The position numbers and the translations under genes were made by a program. Shown piece by piece: positions 12,957 through 16,400 of a stretch of DNA of 16,400 bases. Origin of the DNA: Propionibacteriaceae bacterium (GTDB taxonomy: Bacteria; Actinomycetota; Actinomycetes; Propionibacteriales; Propionibacteriaceae); assembly GCA_905372155.1 (NCBI GenBank), contig CAJPNZ010000068.1, forward strand, positions 1 to 16,400, given 5' to 3'. The first letter of the stretch is position 1; each line of letters starts with the position of its first letter. Under the pieces are notes generated by a model that had not been told where the DNA came from, did no database searches, and saw only the letters and a list, made by a program, of their open reading frames with translations.

Positions 12957-13985
12957 TCAGGACTGCGGGTAGAGGCCGATGCTGGCCAGCCAGGCGATGG
13001 CGACGCGCGGAACGCCGTTGAGGAACCGCGAGTACAGCACCGCGGGAACGCCGACCTCGATGGTCTCGGGTTCCGCCTCCCCGAGCCCCATGCCGACGGG
13101 AATGAAATCGCAGGCGTTCTGGGTGTTGATGGCGAACAGCGCGGGCAGCGACAACTGGGGCGGGATGTTGCCCTTGCCGATCTCCACGCCGATGAGGGTG
13201 CCGATGATCTGGGCGATGACCGCCCCGGGGCCGAGCAGCGGCGACAGGAAGGGCAGGGAGCAGATGAGACCCAGCGCCATCAGGCCCCAGCCGCTGCCGG
13301 CGAGGGGGGTCAGCAGGTGGGAGAACCAGTCGCCCAGCCCCGAGGCCTGGATGATGCCGATCAGCATCGCGACGAAACCCATGAACGGCAGGATGGTGTT
13401 GATCATCATCTGCACGGCGTTGCGGCCGGCCTGGTAGAACACCGCGATGACCTTGCCCGCACCCAGCCCGATCTTCTCCAGCAGCGATTTCTTCTGTTTC
13501 GTGGCCATCTGCTCGGTGAGTTTCATGGGGCGTCCGTCCTCCCTGGTGGGAACGGACTTCTGCGCCGGCGCAGTGGCCGCCGCTGCCTGCGCCCCGGCGG
13601 CCTCGTCGGCATCCGCGAGACGCACCTGGTCCATCCCGACGGCGGAGACGTAGATGCCCTCGTGGATGTGCTGGGCCAGGGGACCGGTCTTGCCGGTGGG
13701 CACGACGTTGATGGTGGGGATGCCCTTCTTCGGGTAGAGGCCGCAGCGCAGCGACCCCCCGCAGTCGACGACCACGCAGCAGTGTTCGTCGTCGGGCACC
13801 CGGGTGTTGAACCCGTTGACGGCCTCCGCGCCGGTGAGTTCGGCGATCCTGTCCACCACCTCGGGTTTCTGCCCGCCACCGACGATGTAGACGACCTTGT
13901 TGCGTTTCTCGTCCGGGGTGATGGTCAGGGGACCGCCGTAGCCGCCGGGACCCTTGGAGACGGTGATCGTGCGGAACTCAGACAT
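12957..13985 (-). CDS. srlE: PTS glucitol/sorbitol-specific EIIB component with membrane domain
   Basis: The 342-residue protein aligns end to end with SrlE. The N-terminal EIIB domain (about 1-120) contains KGPGGYGGPL, then VVYIVGGGQKPEVVDRIAEL and VVDCGGSLRCGLYPKKGIPT, where Cys75 or Cys81 is the phospho-cysteine. An Ala-rich linker (about 125-145) leads to the membrane domain, with NTILPFMGFVAMLIGIIQAS (186-205), LLGPGAVIAQIIGTLIGVEI and ALFAINTQNACDFIPVG. It transfers phosphate from EIIA to the sugar and forms part of the channel with SrlA. The start ATG 13985 lies within the last 8 nt of srlA and is served by AGGAGG 9 nt upstream, inside the srlA coding sequence. Polyol specificity (sorbitol or another hexitol or pentitol) cannot be read from sequence. 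Confidence 0.94.
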   Translation of the reverse strand: MSEFRTITVSKGPGGYGGPLTITPDEKRNKVVYIVGGGQKPEVVDRIAELTGAEAVNGFNTRVPDDEHCCVVVDCGGSLRCGLYPKKGIPTINVVPTGKTGPLAQHIHEGIYVSAVGMDQVRLADADEAAGAQAAAATAPAQKSVPTREDGRPMKLTEQMATKQKKSLLEKIGLGAGKVIAVFYQAGRNAVQMMINTILPFMGFVAMLIGIIQASGLGDWFSHLLTPLAGSGWGLMALGLICSLPFLSPLLGPGAVIAQIIGTLIGVEIGKGNIPPQLSLPALFAINTQNACDFIPVGMGLGEAEPETIEVGVPAVLYSRFLNGVPRVAIAWLASIGLYPQS

Positions 13986-14562
13986 GAGCGTGCACCTCCT
14001 TCGACAACGTGACGCCCTGCTGTTTCGCGACGTAGGCGGTGGTGAAGTCCGTCACCCAGCCGCCGAAGAAGTTCAGGACGGCGCCGAGCAGCAGGTAGCG
14101 GATGGCGAGGTCGCCGGTGGGCAGCTGCAGGGTGACGATGCCTTGCGCGATGCCCGCCCACACGAACAGCTCACCCGGGTTGTTGTGCGGGAACAGGCCG
14201 TTGTTGGTGTGCACCATCTGGGCGACGGAGGCGTAGTAGCCGGGTTTGTAGGCCTCGGGCAGGAAACGGCCGAGGGTGAAGGCCGCCGGGTTGGTCAGGA
14301 AGAAGGCCCCGATCCACGGCAGGATCAGGTAGCGGCTGATCACGTTGCGGCCGGCCCTCGCGGCGAGCTTGTTGATGCGTTCCTCCCCGATCAGGGCGAT
14401 CAGGGAGTTCATGGCGATCAGCAGCATCAGGACGAGCGGCACGATGTTGGTCATCCAACCCAGGAACGTTTCCGCTCCCTTCCGGAACAGCCCGACGAAC
14501 CATTCCGCTGCCAGAACCATCCCGTCCTGGGCGGCGGCCATCCAGTTCAAAAAGTCGGACAT
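13978..14562 (-). CDS. srlA: PTS glucitol/sorbitol-specific EIIC component
   Basis: The 194-residue membrane protein is EIIC2 of the glucitol PTS. It contains the conserved hydrophobic segments NIVPLVLMLLIAMNSLIALI (39-58), then ERINKLAARAGRN, YLILPWIGAFFLTNPAAFTL, GRFLPEAYKPGYYASVAQMV and HTNNGLFPHNNPGELFVWAG. Together with the membrane part of SrlE it forms the permease. AAAGGAG lies 5 nt before ATG 14562. The 3' end overlaps srlE by 8 nt. It is preceded by a 104-bp gap after gutM that folds into a strong stem-loop, so the transport genes may be expressed at a different level from the regulator and gutM. Confidence 0.94.
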   Translation of the reverse strand: MSDFLNWMAAAQDGMVLAAEWFVGLFRKGAETFLGWMTNIVPLVLMLLIAMNSLIALIGEERINKLAARAGRNVISRYLILPWIGAFFLTNPAAFTLGRFLPEAYKPGYYASVAQMVHTNNGLFPHNNPGELFVWAGIAQGIVTLQLPTGDLAIRYLLLGAVLNFFGGWVTDFTTAYVAKQQGVTLSKEVHAHV

Positions 14563-14584
14563 CTCAACTCCTTTCGGGTGTTTT

Positions 14585-14635
14585 CGGGCATGACGGACCT
14601 GTCAGGCCCCGGTGGGACCCGGGCTGGCATGCCCG
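14585..14635 (-). promoter_or_regulatory. stem-loop element between gutM and srlA
   Basis: CGGGCATG (14585-14592) and CATGCCCG (14628-14635) are perfect inverted copies. Inside them a second hairpin pairs GCCC (14606-14609) with GGGC (14621-14624) and GGT with ACC around a GGG loop, with one mismatch. The structure lies in the only real gap of the PTS operon, 23 nt before the srlA start. It may act as an RNA-stability element, a partial terminator, or a target for antitermination by the PRD regulator. No U-tract follows. Confidence 0.45.
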
Positions 14636-14666
14636 GGGTGTGAACAGGAATGAAGAAGAGGGGTCG

Positions 14667-15134
14667 TCAGTCCGCGGCCGGAGTGGGGGTCCGGCGGCGG
14701 AAGGTTCCCCTGACCTTCTTGACGGTGCGGGCCAGGGCGCTCGGCGGTTCGGGGGCTTGGCCTCCGGCGGTGATGATCCGGTAGTTCTCGCGGGCGTTCT
14801 CGACGGCTTTGCGGACCTGCCTGCCGTGGTGGGCGGCGTCGGCTGGGTCGATGCCGGTGATGCTCTGGCCCGTGAAATCCTCGAATCCACGGAACCGGGC
14901 CATCACCGTTACCCCGTTCAGCCGGTGGCCCTCGGTGATCACGCCGTCGGCGTCGATGCCGAACAGGACGATCGCGCCCTGCACGATGCCGCCCTTGAAC
15001 CGCCCCATCGCAACCCGCCCGCGGCGGCGCATGGCGACGAACAGTTTCGTGAACGACTGGGTCTGTTTGAAGGACAGGTAGGACTGCAACACCCAGGCGG
15101 CGCCCAGGGCGGCGAGAAAGATCCAGAACGTCAT
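14667..15134 (-). CDS. gutM: glucitol operon activator GutM-like
   Basis: The 155-residue protein has the GutM/SrlM layout: one N-terminal hydrophobic helix (about 3-18, FWIFLAALGAAWVLQS), then a small domain with FTKLFVAMRRRGRVAMGRFK (27-46), VQGAIVLFGIDADGVITEGH and GVTVMARFRGFEDFTGQ. E. coli GutM is an activator of the srl operon, but it is membrane-associated and its mechanism is not well understood. In actinobacteria it regularly accompanies srlA/srlE/srlB. The C-terminus (about 125-155) is basic and probably disordered. ATG 15134 is 4 nt after the regulator stop, with only a weak ribosome-binding site, so translation is likely coupled. Confidence 0.85.
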   Translation of the reverse strand: MTFWIFLAALGAAWVLQSYLSFKQTQSFTKLFVAMRRRGRVAMGRFKGGIVQGAIVLFGIDADGVITEGHRLNGVTVMARFRGFEDFTGQSITGIDPADAAHHGRQVRKAVENARENYRIITAGGQAPEPPSALARTVKKVRGTFRRRTPTPAAD

Positions 15135-15138
15135 CGTC

Positions 15139-16400
15139 TCAGCTTTCTGTGAGCGGATTGGTGGCGAGGAAGTAGTAGAACTCCTCGAAGGTGGTCAGGT
15201 GCGAGATCCGTGTCAGCAGGTCCCGGCGGGTGCCGAGCCGCAGCACGGCGTCGTAGACGGGCACGAGAACGCTCTCGCCGCGGCGGGGATCCTGGGGAAT
15301 CCCCAGCAGGATGATCAGCCGCACCCCGTCCTCGTCGGGTTTCCGGGGAACCACGCCGACGGCCAGCAGCACACTGGATCCGGCGGTGAGGGTGGTGTGG
15401 GGGAACCCGACCCAGGAGTCGAGCTGGGTGGGGGAGAGCCGTTCGCGTTCCCGGATGCGTTCCCCGAAACCCTGCTCCGCCAGGCCGCGGGCCTCGAGGT
15501 GGGCGGTCATGTAGTCGACGGCGTCCGCGTAGTCGGTGCCGGGCGGCAACGCGAAGAAGTGCTGTTCGTCTAGGGCGCTGGCCAGGATGCCGCCGTCCGA
15601 ATCGGGGAGCCGCATGTGGTGGCGGTCCAGTTCCCGGGCCAGGGCGCGGCGATCCAGGATGTGACTCACGCGCAGGACCGGCACCGGGGCGGAAACCGGG
15701 CGGTCGTCGGTGGTGACCACCAGATCGATCCCGGCGAGTTCGTCCTTCGTGACGGTGGACGGCAGTAGCAGGTACTGCGTCGCTGAGGGCAGCAGCCTGG
15801 ACAGCTGGAGGCGCACCAGCTCGGCCGTGACCCGGCCCGTCGAGGTGATGACCGCGACCCGCAGCGGCAGCCGTGGGTTCCGGTCCACGGCCTCCAGGAA
15901 CACCTGGAAGTAGGCCGTCAGGAAACCAAGCTCCGAACCGTCGACGGGCAGCCCCACCCGCTCCTCGATCACCCGCGCGGCCACCGTGGCCATGCGGTGG
16001 GCGACGGGGAACTCCTGGCCGATGCTGGCCACCCCCGAGTCGTCCACCCAGATCCGGTACCGCATCCGGTTGATCATGTATGCCAGGTGCCTGGTGAACT
16101 CGGTGAGCTGCGGGGCGCCCGTCAGGTCGATCTGCATCTCGGTGTGGATGGCTGTCAGGGCTCGTTCCACCAGCTCCTCGATGGGTTCGCCGTGGTCGCC
16201 GTGATCGGTGGTGAGTTCGCTGTCGCTCGGGGCGCGCATGCCCGCGATCGGGAGCGCCAGGAAGGTCACCTCGTCGCCGGCCAGCTCAACCCCGTCGTCG
16301 GCCAGGCGTAGGGTGAGGCGTTCGGCGAGTGCGTGGGCCGGGGTGCCCGGCAGCTCCCGGTACCGGGCGGGCAATATCCCCAGGGGGCGGGACTGGCGGG
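15139..16400 (-). CDS. PRD/PTS-EIIA domain transcriptional regulator of the glucitol operon (5' end outside window)
   Basis: The reading frame is still open at the window edge, so at least 420 residues are visible and the N-terminal DNA- or RNA-binding part is missing. TTG 16374 is in frame but is not the likely start, since PRD1 is already under way there. Visible in order: the end of PRD1 (VTFLALPIAG), PRD2 with FTRHLAYMINRMRYRI and LGFLTAYFQVFLEA, an EIIB-Gat-like segment (LRVAVITSTGRVTAELVRLQ), and a C-terminal EIIA-2-like domain with the His motif VGFPHTTLTAGSSVLLAVG and the ending LTTFEEFYYFL. This is the MtlR/GutR/BglG-type layout, in which PTS phosphorylation reports sugar availability. 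The EIIB-like Cys is absent and two PRD His positions read Pro and Tyr. It lies 4 nt before gutM and probably controls this operon. Confidence 0.85.
   Translation of the reverse strand, partial: RQSRPLGILPARYRELPGTPAHALAERLTLRLADDGVELAGDEVTFLALPIAGMRAPSDSELTTDHGDHGEPIEELVERALTAIHTEMQIDLTGAPQLTEFTRHLAYMINRMRYRIWVDDSGVASIGQEFPVAHRMATVAARVIEERVGLPVDGSELGFLTAYFQVFLEAVDRNPRLPLRVAVITSTGRVTAELVRLQLSRLLPSATQYLLLPSTVTKDELAGIDLVVTTDDRPVSAPVPVLRVSHILDRRALARELDRHHMRLPDSDGGILASALDEQHFFALPPGTDYADAVDYMTAHLEARGLAEQGFGERIRERERLSPTQLDSWVGFPHTTLTAGSSVLLAVGVVPRKPDEDGVRLIILLGIPQDPRRGESVLVPVYDAVLRLGTRRDLLTRISHLTTFEEFYYFLATNPLTES

Noticed and set aside
1..16400. CRISPR arrays, tRNA/rRNA genes, insertion sequences, phage genes or toxin-antitoxin pairs
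   Set aside because: No regular direct repeats, cloverleaf sequences, transposase or integrase motifs, or toxin-like small gene pairs were seen in the window.

Overview
The window looks like chromosome from a high-GC actinobacterium. The supporting signs are very GC-rich third codon positions, a LppM-type lipoprotein, a YtrA-type GntR/ABC operon, and several genes whose start codon lies 6-8 nt behind a TANNNT -10 hexamer with no Shine-Dalgarno, as leaderless actinobacterial transcripts do. A Propionibacteriaceae-like host is a guess. No tRNA, rRNA, CRISPR array, transposase or phage gene was seen.

Positions 1-2586 hold a signalling locus. A membrane sensor histidine kinase (minus strand) and a NarL/LuxR-type response regulator (plus strand) face away from each other. 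Between them is a 58-codon minus-strand gene (1548-1724). It encodes a peptide with a textbook Sec signal, a Thr/Ser/Pro/Ala-rich spacer and a C-terminal two-cysteine segment, CHIWRGYC. The peptide gene has its own -10 box, a ribosome-binding site and a terminator-like hairpin. I read the locus as a candidate secreted-peptide signalling or response system, and it is the most interesting item here. A dispersed inverted-repeat element and a TTGAT/ATCAA palindrome, about equidistant from the two outward promoters, lie in the same intergenic DNA.

Positions 2620-6485 carry a nitrilase-superfamily amidohydrolase (minus). Divergent from it are a cytoplasmic-looking CpdB/5'-nucleotidase-family phosphoesterase and an overlapping polytopic membrane protein of unknown function (plus). 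The membrane gene runs 48 bp into the 3' end of the next, convergent operon.

Positions 6438-11102 are all minus strand. In transcription order they are a LppM-like lipoprotein, a YtrA-like GntR repressor with a perfect 10-bp palindromic operator, an ABC ATPase, an ABC permease, and three small membrane-anchored proteins with DUF4352-like exodomains. Most junctions are 4-nt stop/start overlaps.

Positions 11240-16400 are a minus-strand glucitol/sorbitol-type PTS operon: PRD/EIIA-domain regulator (5' end outside the window), gutM, EIIC (srlA), EIIB (srlE), EIIA (srlB), and an AraM/glycerol-1-phosphate-dehydrogenase-like oxidoreductase, closed by a 16-bp-arm hairpin. No short-chain sorbitol-6-phosphate dehydrogenase is present, so the AraM-like enzyme probably oxidises the imported polyol phosphate. 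The EIIA appears to lack the His that is phosphorylated in E. coli SrlB.
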